From NCBI RefSeq assembly GCF_950023065.1, contig NC_088679.1:74028001-74092000 (forward strand): DNA of 64,000 bases, in the 5' to 3' direction. The stretch's first letter is position 1. Every line of letters begins with the position of its first letter. This DNA is from Planococcus citri (taxonomy: Eukaryota > Arthropoda > Insecta > Hemiptera > Pseudococcidae). Below, in pieces: positions 49,740 to 60,969 of this stretch. Position numbers and translations under genes: made by a program. Under the pieces are notes generated by a model. That model was not told the DNA's origin and searched no databases. It saw nothing but the letters and a program-made list of their open reading frames with translations.

Positions 49740-50182
49740 CTAAGGCACTACAGCTTCACTTGGGTAAAATCAGTCGGCCATCTTTGGTGCAAAATATAAC
49801 AATTGAACTTCATGAAATGTCACAGTGAAGTCACTTGACGGACTAAGGAACTAGATACCAGGTATGAAAATACGCCATTTTTGGTTATACTAGATTTCGT
49901 AGTTTTGACGGTGATGTGATTTTTTCATTTCAGTTGAACAATGAAATGGAATCAAAAAAATGGTGGGAAAATGTCTATTTTGTGTATTAAAATGAATATG
50001 AGGTAAAAAAATAACGCAAATTGGCAGTATTATTAATAAATTGATATAACCAAAGATGGCGTATTTCCATACCTGGTATCTGGTTCCTTAACAGCTGTGC
50101 TGAGCTGTGATTGGCTGAAATCATTCATTTTGCACCAAAGATGGTCTACCAATTTTACCTGAGTGAAGCTATAGTGCCTTAG
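49740..50182. mobile_element. Foldback MITE with 5-bp target duplication
   Basis: CTAAGGCACTACAGCTTCAC at the left is mirrored by GTGAAGCTATAGTGCCTTAG at the right. CGACA flanks the element at 49735-49739 and 50183-50187. The mirrored sequence extends inward through CATCTTTGGTGCAAAAT and AGATACCAGGTATG...ATACGCCAT, so most of the 443 bp can fold on itself. There is no coding frame. Confidence 0.85.
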
Positions 50183-50187
50183 CGACA

Positions 50188-51852
50188 CACCTTTCTAATT
50201 TACTGTAGGTAGGTACCTACATTACATATTTCATTCGTTGTAAATATGTATGTTGTTTTATAAATACCTACATTCGATTATTATACCATGCAAAGTTTGT
50301 ATTTTATCACTCTTTCGATTTCCTCTCTTGTCCAGTTTTACAATTTTTGTGCCATTTGGACTTGGAATACCTCCCCTGTTACCAAATTTGAGAAAAAGTT
50401 ACAGCAAAAAAAGTCAATTTGGGTTAGCCTCTGATTGAAATTATGGGTATTTCAACATTTTGAACACTAATTCAGCGTTCGATTTTTGAAAGATGGGTTC
50501 TTAATGGTAAAAAAGGGAAGTACTCGTACATAGAACTACGAGTAGATTGTACTATTTTTTGTCAATTTTTCAATAATCCTACTCTCAGTTCTCAAAACTC
50601 AAACACGTTCAGATAAAATTTAAAACCCAAGTAGTTATTCTCATTAAAAAATTCCTACTTTTCCATTCAGCAACAACTTGTCTATTTCATGAAATCGTAG
50701 CATGTTCTATCTAAGTAGGTCTTTCACAAAGAAGGAAAATTCCACATTCGTTGAAATAGCAAAGTGCATACGTAGCACATACAGCACCACTAGATATCCT
50801 AATACCACAACCGTGGATACTTGTTGCATAACACACGGCGCTATGCTACAGCGAAATTTGTAATATGGTAACAAAACTCCGTAACTCCACTTCCCACCCT
50901 TACTCTCCATTCGAAATACTATAGCGTCGGATTTTCTTTTATATAAAATGTAAAATAAGACTACGTATATACGAAACGCCAAAGGTACCCGTTGCTTTTC
51001 GTATATACGATTATTTCAGCAGCGCAAAAGCCAGCTCGTCGTAGAGAAAGATACAGAGGACGAGCAGAATAAGAAACCAGAGCAGGGGATTTCGAGCAGG
51101 ACTGGGTGCGTTGGCGGCGTGTTTTATATACAGTTATAGTACGCCTATGTAAAACTATATACACTGTATAGTATAGGTCCTGCTACTAAAGCATTCTCCG
51201 ATTTCCACAGAGTCGAAACGATTACATTAATTTCGTGCTACGCGATGACGCCGGCGAAAAGGTATATATTATCCGAGATGGGTAATTTCGTACCCATAAT
51301 TAACTATTAATCCTCAATTTTCTCGGGCCAGTTGAATTAAGAAACGGTGCTTTGTTATAGGCTGTCCTCCGCGTTCTTCGCATATCCCACCAATCCTCTA
51401 TACCCTTTCGTATTGTGTAACGAAGATCGATAGACGATCTAAGCTAAATTTCCTCGCCAGTCGCAAGTCCATTGCAGGCGACATGGCGGCGGCGTTAATT
51501 AAAAAGCGAGTTTTAATTATGACGTGAAAGCTCTTTCTGGATATAGATGACATGTTTGATGTTACTTGCCCCTCTTGCGTATTCTTGTGTTACGCACAAC
51601 GAATTTATAAGGCAGAGATCTCAAGTTCGGGCAACGTTTTCTTTTAATTAGGTCGCTAGGTGTTTCTTTCAGAAGGAAACAAACGAGTACGGAGCCGAAG
51701 CGGGCAAGGGGCAAGGAAGGCAGCAGCATGCCTGCCCCATTCCCCATGATGAGCCTTCAGTTGGAAAAATTGTGATTTTCCGATGAATGGAAAATTTACG
51801 GAAGTGTTTGGATTTTTCTGAATGAAAATAACAATTTTCAATCTCGGTTTTA
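50188..51852. other. Non-repetitive stretch, no gene recognised
   Basis: 50700-51600 is relatively CpG-rich and without repeats (for example GATGACGCCGGCGAAAAGG near 51245 and GACATGGCGGCGGCG near 51480), which is the sort of composition seen near promoters or exons. No frame longer than about 90 codons and no recognisable domain was found. Confidence 0.4.
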
Positions 51853-54065
51853 GTCGGAGGGCCCGCATAAGGATCACCTACACCCCCTGCCGATTCTCCG
51901 GGACAACTTTTTTCTTAAAGAGGAAGTCCTAAGGAACATTTCTAGGCATTGCCCTCAAAAAAAAAGTGGCCCTACTCACAAAATGGCGGCCATTTTGATT
52001 GACAGGTCAGCCGAAATCGCAGGTTTTGCGTTACAACATAGGACTTTCACGGAATTTTTTAAACCGTACAAAAGTAGATCGAAAGAGCAGGCAAAAATTC
52101 ATCACCTGTCAAAATTTCAAGAACTAAAGTGCCTTTTTCGAGTTTTGGTGAATTTTCAAAAATCAAATTTTGGCCAAAATGTGAGAAAAAATCAAAATTT
52201 TACCAAATTGACCTAGGAAAGCTGAAATTTGGGATATATCCTATTTTTGATCTGCCAAATCGATTGGAAACTGTTTCAAACCGTTTTGAGCAGTTCTGGA
52301 GTCTCCAGCAGATTTTTGAAACTCGAAATTCTTACAAAATTTCATCAAATGGAGTTGGAAAGCCGAAATTCATTCTGCAAACTAATTTCAATACGCTATG
52401 AAGTCGACTGCAGGTGATTTTCAAGTCGTTTTGGAGCCTCCAGCAATTTTTTGAAAATTACTGGAGCCTCCAGCAGATTTTTGAAACTCGAAATTCTCAC
52501 AAAATCTCATCAAATGGAGTTGGAAAGCCGAAATTTATTCTGCAAACTAATTCCAATACGCTATGAAGTCGACTGCAGGTGATTTTCAAGTTGTTTTGGA
52601 GCCTCCAGCGATTTTTTGAAAATTACTGGAGCCTCCAGTAGATTTTTGAAACTTGAAATTTCCCCAACATTTCATCAAATGGGGTTAGCAAGCCGAAATT
52701 TACTCTGCCAACTAATTTCAATGCAATATGAAGTCGACTGCATGGTGGTTTCAAGTGGTTTTGAAACTTCCAGCTACTTTTTAGAAATTTCAATTCTCCT
52801 AAAAACGCGATGAAACTTTTTAAAAAGTCACTGGTGGCTCCAAAATTACATGAACTCGCCTGAAGTCGTCTTCAGAGGGTGTTAAAATTGAAGTGCAGAG
52901 TTGATTTCAGCTCTCCATCACCATTTGATGAAATTTTGGGGAAATTTCAAGTTTCAAAAATCTCCTGGAGACTCCAGTAATTTTCAAAAAATTGCTAGTG
53001 GCTCCAAAATTACTTGAACTCGCCTGAAGTCGTCTTCAGAGGGTGTTAAAATTGAAGTGCAGAGTTAATTTCAGCTTGCTAACCCCATTTGATGAAATTT
53101 TGTGGGAATTTCGAGGTTCAAAAATCTAATGGAGGGTCCAGTAATTTTCAAAAAATCGCTGGAGGCTCCAAAACGACTTGAAAATCATCTGCAGTCGACT
53201 TCATAGCGTATTAAAATAAGTTTGCAGAGTTAATTTCAGCTTTCCATCACCATTCGATGAAATTTTGGGGAAATTTCAAGTTTCAAAAATCTCCTGGAGG
53301 CTCCAGTAATTTTCAAAAAATTGCTAGAGGCTCCAAAATTACTTGAACTCGCCTGAAGTCGTCTTCAGAGGTTGTTAAAATTGAAGTGCAGAGTTAATTT
53401 CAGCTTGCTAACCCCATTTGATGAAATTTTGGGGAAATTTCAAGTTTCAAAAATCTACTGGAGGCTCCAGTAATTTTCAAAAAATCGCTGGAGGCTAGAA
53501 AACGACTTGAAAATCATCTGCAGTCGACTTCATAGCGTATTAAAATAAGTTTGCAGAATGAATTTCGGCTTTCCAACTCCATTTGATGAAATTTTGTGAG
53601 AATTTCGAGTTTCAAAAATCTGCTGGAGGCTCCAGAACTGCTCAAAACGATTTGAAACCGTTTCCAATCGATTTGGCAGGTCGGAAATAGGATATATCCC
53701 AAATTTCAGCTTTCCTAGGTCAATTTGGTAAAATTTTGATTTTTTCTCACATTTTGGCCAAAATTTGATTTTTAAAAATTCACCAAAAATCGAAAAAGGC
53801 ACTTTAGCACCTGAAATTTTGACAGGTGATGAATTTTTGCCTGCTCTTTCGATCTACCTTTGTACAGTTTAAAAAATTCCGTGAAAGTCCTATGTTGGAA
53901 CGCAAAACCTGCGATTTCGGCTGACCTGTCAATCAAAATGGCCGCCATTTTGTAAGTAGGGCCACTTTTTTTTTGAGGACAAGGGCTAGAAATGTTCCTT
54001 AGGTCTTCCTCTTTAAGAAAAAAGTTGTCCCGGAGAATCGGAAGGGTGGTGCAGCTGATCCTTAT
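51853..54065. mobile_element. Foldback-family element B, most complete copy
   Basis: The left terminus GGGCCCGCATAAGGATCA, then GATTCTCCGGGACAACTTTT, is mirrored at the right (AAGTTGTCCCGGAGAATCGG, then GATCCTTATGTA). Inverted arms of at least 500 bases (about 51853-52420 and 53515-54065) enclose a middle of repeated GGAGCCTCCAGTAATTTTCAAAAA blocks of roughly 155 bp that alternate in direction. Each arm holds the palindrome CAAAATGGCGGCCATTTTG (51979-51997) or its equivalent (53934-53952). Arm frames stay open in several family members but resemble no known protein. No transposase is present. Confidence 0.85.
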
Positions 54066-56438
54066 GTACATGAGAACTTTTTTCAGCCAACTGTAGCCTA
54101 AAGAGCCAGTTGGGGAATTCATGATTCTGTGTTGAGAGTTTCTGGTTCTTATTCGCTATGGCCCTGAACGAGCGAGAAGAAAAATGTGTTCTTAAATTCA
54201 AGGATAAAGCTTCACCTTGTCACATAGTTCACAGATTCCGCAAAAAAATGGTGAACGAATACCTACTTGTATTTATACGAGCGGTGAAAAAACAACGAAG
54301 GTGGAAAAAATCGAGCTGTAAAATTAGAGTAGTTATTCTCTCTCGTCATTTTTTTTTTTTTATTCGAGCCTCTTTCTTCGTACCTATAATATATACCTAT
54401 AGATACAGCCGTGAAAAGTAATTTTCAATGCAAATCAACCAGCAAGCGAGCGTATAAGCCAGAGCCAGCGTCATCATCGTACGTGTATATCCCAATAAAG
54501 ATGAGTACATCGTAAAATGCACATCGAGTACGATAGTAACGCGTCCTCGATAAAATTTATTATTCGTGTTGGCGATGCTTTAAAAAGTGCTAGAAAAAAG
54601 AGAGAAAAAAGAGAGAGAGAGAGAAGACCAACTTGTAAATGTTTTGATCAATATTTTACTTCGTTCACATCCTCATACAAGTAGATATAGTGTGGCATGA
54701 ATGAGAACATTGAGGGTGGAAGCCTGTCGAGGGAGGAGAGTAGAGGCAGAGTAAATAGCAACAAGATCCGGCGGCAGTGTAGACTGTACAGGCTCATCAT
54801 CACATCCGCGTGAAATGTAGTAATATAATAATGGAAAAAATGAACACGAGTCGTTGAAAATTTCAAAACTAAGACCATTAGAGTATTCGAACCTATTTCA
54901 TTATTAAATGCTAGACGCATAAACCTTCAGGGAGGAGACGAAACGATTAGAATTTATAACTTTTAAACTGCACCATGTTTAGAAAGATGAAACAAAAAGT
55001 GTACTGTAATGTGGGGCTGATGGTGGAGGAATTCAGAGGGGAAACATTTATATGCTCATTACACATTTTATCCTCGTGCATACTCCGCCTCATCATGTAG
55101 GTAATGCTGAAGTCTTCGTCTTCGTAGATGCTGGTGTTGTTGTTGTTGGAGCGAACCAAAATCAAGAGCAGAATTTCAAAAAGCTTCGCCCAAGATCGTA
55201 CGTGTATTTTAGTCAACGTGAATTAAACAGAAAAGCTCGACATGGTGGTACTGTACTTTGGTAGGCACCTAAATGTGTAATACCTTATACATAGTATTTT
55301 TGTGGGTACCCCTTTACATGTTTTCTAAAGAACATGTAAGAGTTACACGTGTTTCAAAGTCTTCCTCGTTCATCATCCTTATTGTTATTTCCATAAAATC
55401 GTGAAGCAGTCTTATTGGTTGAGACAAAAACAGACTTCTTCTATGCTGGTAAAGTGTAGGTAGGAACTTATCTACATTGCACTAATTAAGAATGTCGTGT
55501 CGCGGTGTTTTTGGAGGTTTCGAGTATTTAATTACCTAGTTAAACACGCAAACTTGTGTCGAGAATTTTTCGCCGAAATTTGGGTAGGTGTGCTTGCACC
55601 TTCTACCTACTCGATGGGTTCGAGTTACGAGAATGAACGAGAAAACGAAGCTAAACACACCTACAAATTTGATAAGATACCTTCGGTTTACAAGTGGATA
55701 TTTACGATACGGTAATGATAAAATAATTTAACAGAAGGTAGGTATTGTGAATTGAAATGAAATATTTTAGGAATACTTAGACACCGGATTTCCGTTATTA
55801 GGAGCGTGATATTTACGAATCGAAAATTAATGAAGTGTTTAGTAACGTTCCGAAGAACTTTTGAGGGGATTTCTGAAAAAAGCTTCGTGTGAAAAGTCAA
55901 TTTTAAAAATTAGATCGAATGATTAAATTAGGTAGCTAAGTCTTGAGAATTTCTCGATTACGAAAAAAAAAAAATCATTTTGGCATTTGAGGATGAAAAT
56001 TAAGAAAGTCTCGTCATAAGATCATATAGAGTCCTACATTACAGACTGATTTATTTAGACGGCTTAAACTCTGAAATTTTGTTAAACTGAAAATTTTTAT
56101 AGATACGAGTATGTTGAATGAAAATTTACCTAGGAAAGTATCTTGATCGACAAAAAAATAGCTGAGCTGCACAAAGCCAAAAGTCAAAAGATCACAGGTA
56201 CAAATAAAATACTTACATCATTATATGAACTTCCAAGGAAAAAAGTGCAATTTTCAATTTTTACAATTTGGGCCAAAAATGTGAAAAAATCAAAATTTTT
56301 CTAAAATGACCTACGAAACTAAAACTTGACACGTAGGGAGCACTTGTCCCATTTTTGACACCCCCGAATCAATGGAAAACAGTTTTGAACAATTTTGAGT
56401 ACACAGTTCTGGTACCTTCAGAAAATTTTGGAAATATT
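54066..56438. other. Non-repetitive stretch, no gene recognised
   Basis: 54100-55700 is mixed composition with an (AG)n tract at 54597-54628 and a GTTGTTGTTGTTGGAGC run near 55135. Frames on both strands near 54950-55260 overlap and have no domain. 55900-56300 is AT-rich; 56240-56430 already shows weak foldback similarity. Confidence 0.4.
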
Positions 56439-56927
56439 CGGGGAGCCCGCATAAGGATCTATTGTACCCCCCCCCCCCACGTCTCGATCTTCCGGGACAA
56501 CTTTTTTTTTTAAAAGGAGGATAAAGAACATTTCTACCCCTTGTCCTCATAAAACAAGTGGCCCTACTATTACAAAATGGCGGCCATTTTAATTGACAGG
56601 TCAGCTGAAATCGCAGATTTTGCGTTCCAAAACGTAGGACTTGCATGAAATTTTTTGAACCATCTAAAGATAGATCAAAAGATTAGGCAAAAATTCATCA
56701 CCAGTCAAAATTTCAAGTGCTAAAGTGCCTTTTTTGATTTTTGGCGAATTTTTGAAAATCAGATAGAGGCCAAAAATGAGGAAAAAATCAAAATTCTACC
56801 AAATTGACCGAGAAAGCTGAAATTTGGGATATATACCATATTTCCGACATGCCAAATCGATTGGAAACTGTTTCAAACCGTTTTGCACAGTTCTGAAGCC
56901 TTCAGCAGATTTTTGAAACTCAAAATT

Positions 56928-57589
56928 GTGATCTGTCACGAGAAAACCAGGTTAGTGTCCAAAAAATCGATTTGTTTTTTTTTTATGGATATTGGTAGTA
57001 CTCAGTGTGCAGAATCCGCCTGTGGTGGTTAAAACGTTCGCGAACGATTCTTTTGACCCTAAATTCAAAGTTGAAAAAATAGAGCAACTACAAAAAAATT
57101 TTGAAAAATTTTTTTTTGTGATTTTCTTGAAAAGTATGTTCTGGGGAGTCAATATGCAAATTTTTGGGGCAATCGGCCCACATTTGGAGGATTAGTGCCA
57201 TTTTATTGAAATTTTAATGAGGCTTAAGCTGGAAAAATCAACTCTTTTCACCTTGAACAAAATTTTTAAAGAAATTGAAAAACTCAATAAATAACTTCAT
57301 TTTATATTAATAATTCATTCCTAGTAGGTAGTTTTCGCGAAATTTTTGGCGCAAAATTTTAAAAAAAAGATAAAATCGATTTAGGGAAATTTTGATTATT
57401 GGCCTTTGGCAACCCTGATTTTGAAAAAAAAATGTCAGGTTATGTTGGCACCCCTTGTGGCCAAAAGTGGTCCAAGTTTCAGGGACCGACGAATCATAGA
57501 TCGCCGAACACATAGATTCAAAACTTCAAATGTCCATCCTGTAAAATTTACGTTTTGGACACTAACCTGGTTTTCTCGTGACAGATCAC
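56928..57589. mobile_element. MITE nested in foldback element C
   Basis: The terminal inverted repeat GTGATCTGTCACGAGAAAAC, continuing CAGGTTAGTGTCCAAAA, is repeated exactly in inverse at the right end. AATT flanks both sides (56924-56927 and 57590-57593), and removing the insert restores the foldback sequence CTCAAAATTTCCC, which proves the nesting order. The 662-bp interior has no transposase. It includes CGTTCGCGAACGATTC at about 57029, identical to the core of the 0.2-0.7 kb minisatellite. Confidence 0.88.
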
Positions 57590-58043
57590 AATTTCCCAAA
57601 ATTGCACCAAATGAAGATGGAAAACCAAAATTTTTTCCGCATACCTACTAATAATTTCAATTAGCTACAAAGTCGACTGCAGGTGGATTTTGAGTCGTTT
57701 TGAAGCCTCCAGCGAGTTTTTGAAAATTACTGGAGTCTCCGCCAGAGTTTTGAATCTTGAAATTTCCCAACATTTTATCAAATGGAGTTGGCATGAAGCT
57801 AAAATTTACTTCGCAAACTAATTTTAATATGATATTAAGTCGACTGCATGGTGGTTTCAAATAGTTTAGACTACTTTTTTGAAATTTCAATTTTCCAAAA
57901 AAAAACACCATACAGCCTTTCAAAAAGTTGCTGGAGGCTCCAAAATGACTTTAAACCCACCAGCAGTCAACTTCATAGTGTATTTAAATTAGTTCGCAAA
58001 TTTATTCGATCATCGGTAAGTTGGCCAGAGAGAACCTAATCAG

Positions 58044-58416
58044 CAACAGTGATTCTCATAACGGTTTCTGTAGGCACAGGATTATGGCTTAATGCGTCAG
58101 CATGCTTCAATCGGTTACCAGGTTGATATTTCACAGTGAAGGTGTACTCTTGAAGTTGTAACTACCACCTGGCAATACGTGGTAATAAGTAGATCTTTCT
58201 TCTCACTGGTAGCGCAAAGTGCGTTTCAGTCTGTTATGACGGTCGCACTACCAGTGAGAAGAAAGATCTACTTATTACCACGTATTGCCAGGTGGTAGTT
58301 ACAACTTCAAGAGTACACCTTCACGATGAAATATCAACCTGGTAACCGATTGAAGCATGCTGACGCATTAAGCCATAATCCTGTACCTACAGAAACCATT
58401 ATGAGAATCACTGTTG
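58044..58416. repeat. Long hairpin made of an inverted duplicate of a Ty3/gypsy RNase H fragment
   Basis: Two arms of about 173 bases (58044-58216 and 58244-58416) are nearly perfect reverse complements with a loop of about 27 bases. The right arm read on the plus strand encodes LLPRIARW, then a stop, then LQLQEYTFTMKYQPGNRLKH and ADALS. This is the end of a Ty3/gypsy polymerase RNase H region (cf. RWWLxLQEYxFxxxYxPGxxMxHxDALS). Both arms carry the same TAG at the second Trp and the same apparent frameshift upstream, so the fragment was already dead before the duplication. Confidence 0.85.
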
Positions 58417-58486
58417 GGTGTTCATAAGCTGTTGGTCCCAGAGATGCTCTTGGATGGGTACAATAGATCCTTATGCGGGCTCCCCG

Positions 58487-59597
58487 ACTAAAAGTTGAAA
58501 TCCTCGAAAGGTATGAAAAATTTTCATTTTAGAGTTTGATTGAAAATGTCACAAATTTAGATTGATTATTTGAAAAAATGGCTGAAAAGGTGAGGTTTGA
58601 TCAAAATTTTAATAAATACTGGAAATATTTTGCTTGGTATCAAGTGACGACTCTGGACAAAAAATTGCTGTAGGTATGGGAGTTTTTTCTGAAGAAAATG
58701 GATGAACTCTCCTAAAATGGGTAGGGAGAGTAGTGAACATTTTAGTGTATGTGTTTGTTTTCGATTCGGAATACCTTTTGCTCTCTTGAATGAGATTCTA
58801 TTTAAAAAAAGGTGTATAAAAGGACAAGGACGGGTTAAGGCTGAGATTTTTCCATGTGTAGAGGAAATTGAAAATGTTTTCTCCTTTTTTTAAAAAAAAG
58901 AACTTTCATTCAATTTTTTAAAAATTTAGAAAAATAAAACTGAAAATTTTTCAGTTCTATTTCACAGCTTGAGGGCTTATTTTTTGTGTTACCTATTCTG
59001 GAATATTCTTCTACTATCCCTCCTTGATCAGAAATCTACTTCTATAGTATGTACACTCCTGGAACTAAAATGAAGCATTTAAAAAACATTGTAAGGTAAA
59101 GAATTTGATAAACATTCTGGATGGTATCAGTAAATTATTTATGATAAGAAGCCATTTATTAAAATAAAATCCCTAAAAATTGAACGAATTGCAGGTAAGT
59201 TATTAGCTATCCATATACAAGCTAGTGAATAACTCTACTAAATGAAAACGTATCTATGAGTAGGTACTTATAAGTACGTGACAATCGCTGTACTGCTGTA
59301 GAAAAGTCATGAACCCGACTCAGATAACAAAAAAGTTCTTCATAAAAATTCTAAACCGAAAAAAAAAGATAACCAAATTATGAAACACGGCGAAATCTAC
59401 ATTTTCGCCAAAAATCCTTACGACAAACATTACCTACGTCAATTGGGAGAAAAAATTTCCGTAGCCTCAGGTATAGGTACAATTGATAAGACCTCATAAG
59501 TTATAGGTACTTACCAACTAAAAGCACACGTTCGCAGTTTGTGTTTATTTCCTACGTACAGTTTACGATTTCGATATGCCACGAATACAAAATTGAA
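58487..59597. other. Upstream spacer of the carbonic-anhydrase-like gene
   Basis: AT-rich DNA without recognisable repeats. The region just before the start codon (59440-59597) should contain the promoter and 5' untranslated sequence, but I see no unambiguous TATA box or initiator. Confidence 0.4.
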
Positions 59598-60969
59598 ATG
59601 CAAAAACCCAAATGGATCATTTTTATAGCATTTCCAATATTTGTTGGATTAACTTCAGCTTCGAGTAATATACCTGATAATCGTGATTTTAATGGTTCAT
59701 TCGGATCAGCACCAATAATGGTAAGCATTACCTGTCTGTTTATTCTTCAGTTGGAAATTACCTACCATTCAGTGGATTGTATCCAATACCTGAGAAAACT
59801 CCAGAACCAGTTAATATCATCTCCAAATTCACGTACCCTTTACATACTCCTGTGACAATAACATTTAAAGGGAATCTTGGACGAGAACAAGTCTACTTGA
59901 CAAATACTGGAACCGTAAGTAAGTATATAGGTATAGTGTTCTAGTAACTAATAACGATGAGTTGATTTTTTGGAAATAAATCTTTAGACATATCATATCT
60001 GTACCTACTCTCTCAATAAAACTTTGCAGTCAAAATAGATTTAAAGTTTCTTAATACCACTCAAGTGGTATTCGGAGGACCTCTCTATAATAAGAGATAT
60101 ATCTACACGGAGACCAAATTTTACTGGACGAACGATCTAAAAGGTGCAGCCTACACAACTGTAAATGGCCGCAATGGGTGAGATACCAAATTTAGGTACC
60201 AATGCAAACAATACACTTGATAATGTGGTATTTAATTTTTACTGATAAAAATTTCAGGGCTCCTTTGGAGGTGGCAATGATATATTACAATGAAGAATAC
60301 GGATCACATTACAATTCTCTAAATTATAGAGATGGCATCGTTGAAACTCTTGTCCGAATAAATGTTGTGAGTACTCGTACCTATAGAACTGACGTTGAAC
60401 ATAATTATTCCAAAAAATTGAATCGAGATTAAACTCGAACACGAATATACATATTGTTACTTGGTTTGTAATTTCATACAGGGCTCAAAACACAACCCAG
60501 ACTTCGAACCATTCCTCAAGGCAATGAAAACTGTCCAAAAACCTGGACCTCCTACTGAGATAAAACTGTATGACGCATTCAAATGGTATTATAATGTTCC
60601 CCAAACAATAGGATATTTTGTATATCCAGGATCGCAATTCAATGAAACAAGTGGAGGAACATTTTATTGCAGCACTACAATTGTATTTGACAAAAGTAAA
60701 CTTCAATTCATATCTGAAAAACAGGTTGGTAAAAAAATAACGTTTCTATATACCTAATTCAAAATACCAGAATATGTAGTCTGTACCTGATTGATTCAAT
60801 ACAACTCTTGGAATTGCAGTTCAGGGAAGCATTCTTGGAATTACAAGATAAAAATGGGAAACAATTGATCAATCAGAGGGATCAAAATCCTCAAGGGTTT
60901 CGACCAGTGGCACGAGCTCGAAAAATAAAGAGAATAGTCTCCAACAAATTTTATCCATCCGTCATTTAA
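59598..60969 (+). CDS. Secreted alpha-carbonic-anhydrase-like protein lacking the zinc ligands
   Basis: Six-exon model: 59598-59664, 59751-59918, 60030-60177, 60258-60366, 60482-60724, 60820-60969. It totals 885 bases, 294 residues, with all junctions GT/AG and in phase. Residues 1-22 form a signal peptide (KPKWIIFIAFPIFVGLTSA). Alpha-CA landmarks follow in order: PEPVNI (for QSPINI), LTNTGTVIKIDL, FGGPLYNKRY, FYW, LEVAMIYYNEEYG, YPGSQFNETSGG (for YPGSLTTPP), FISEKQFREAF and QNPQGFRPV. The zinc histidines are replaced: K108, Y110 and A134 stand where CA II has His94, His96 and His119. The Thr199 position is also lost (F217). CO2 hydration is therefore not expected; a binding role like that of CA-related proteins is more likely. 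Sequons at N87 and N218 and a basic C-terminus are visible. The first intron is the least certain: a GTAAGC donor at 59721 is an alternative. An AATAAA lies at 61284. Confidence 0.87.

Larger units (their letters stand above)
56439..58486. mobile_element. Foldback-family element C with nested insertions
   Basis: A 30-bp perfect terminal inverted repeat runs CGGGGAGCCCGCATAAGG through GATCTATTGTACCC, at 56439 on the left and mirrored at the right end near 58457-58486. The left arm carries the family's GGGACAACTTTT, CAAAATGGCGGCCATTTT (56573-56590) and AAATTGACCGAGAAAGCTG landmarks. The expected right arm is missing; a 373-bp hairpin of Ty3/gypsy origin (58044-58416) sits there instead. A MITE is nested at 56928-57589. 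Confidence 0.85.
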
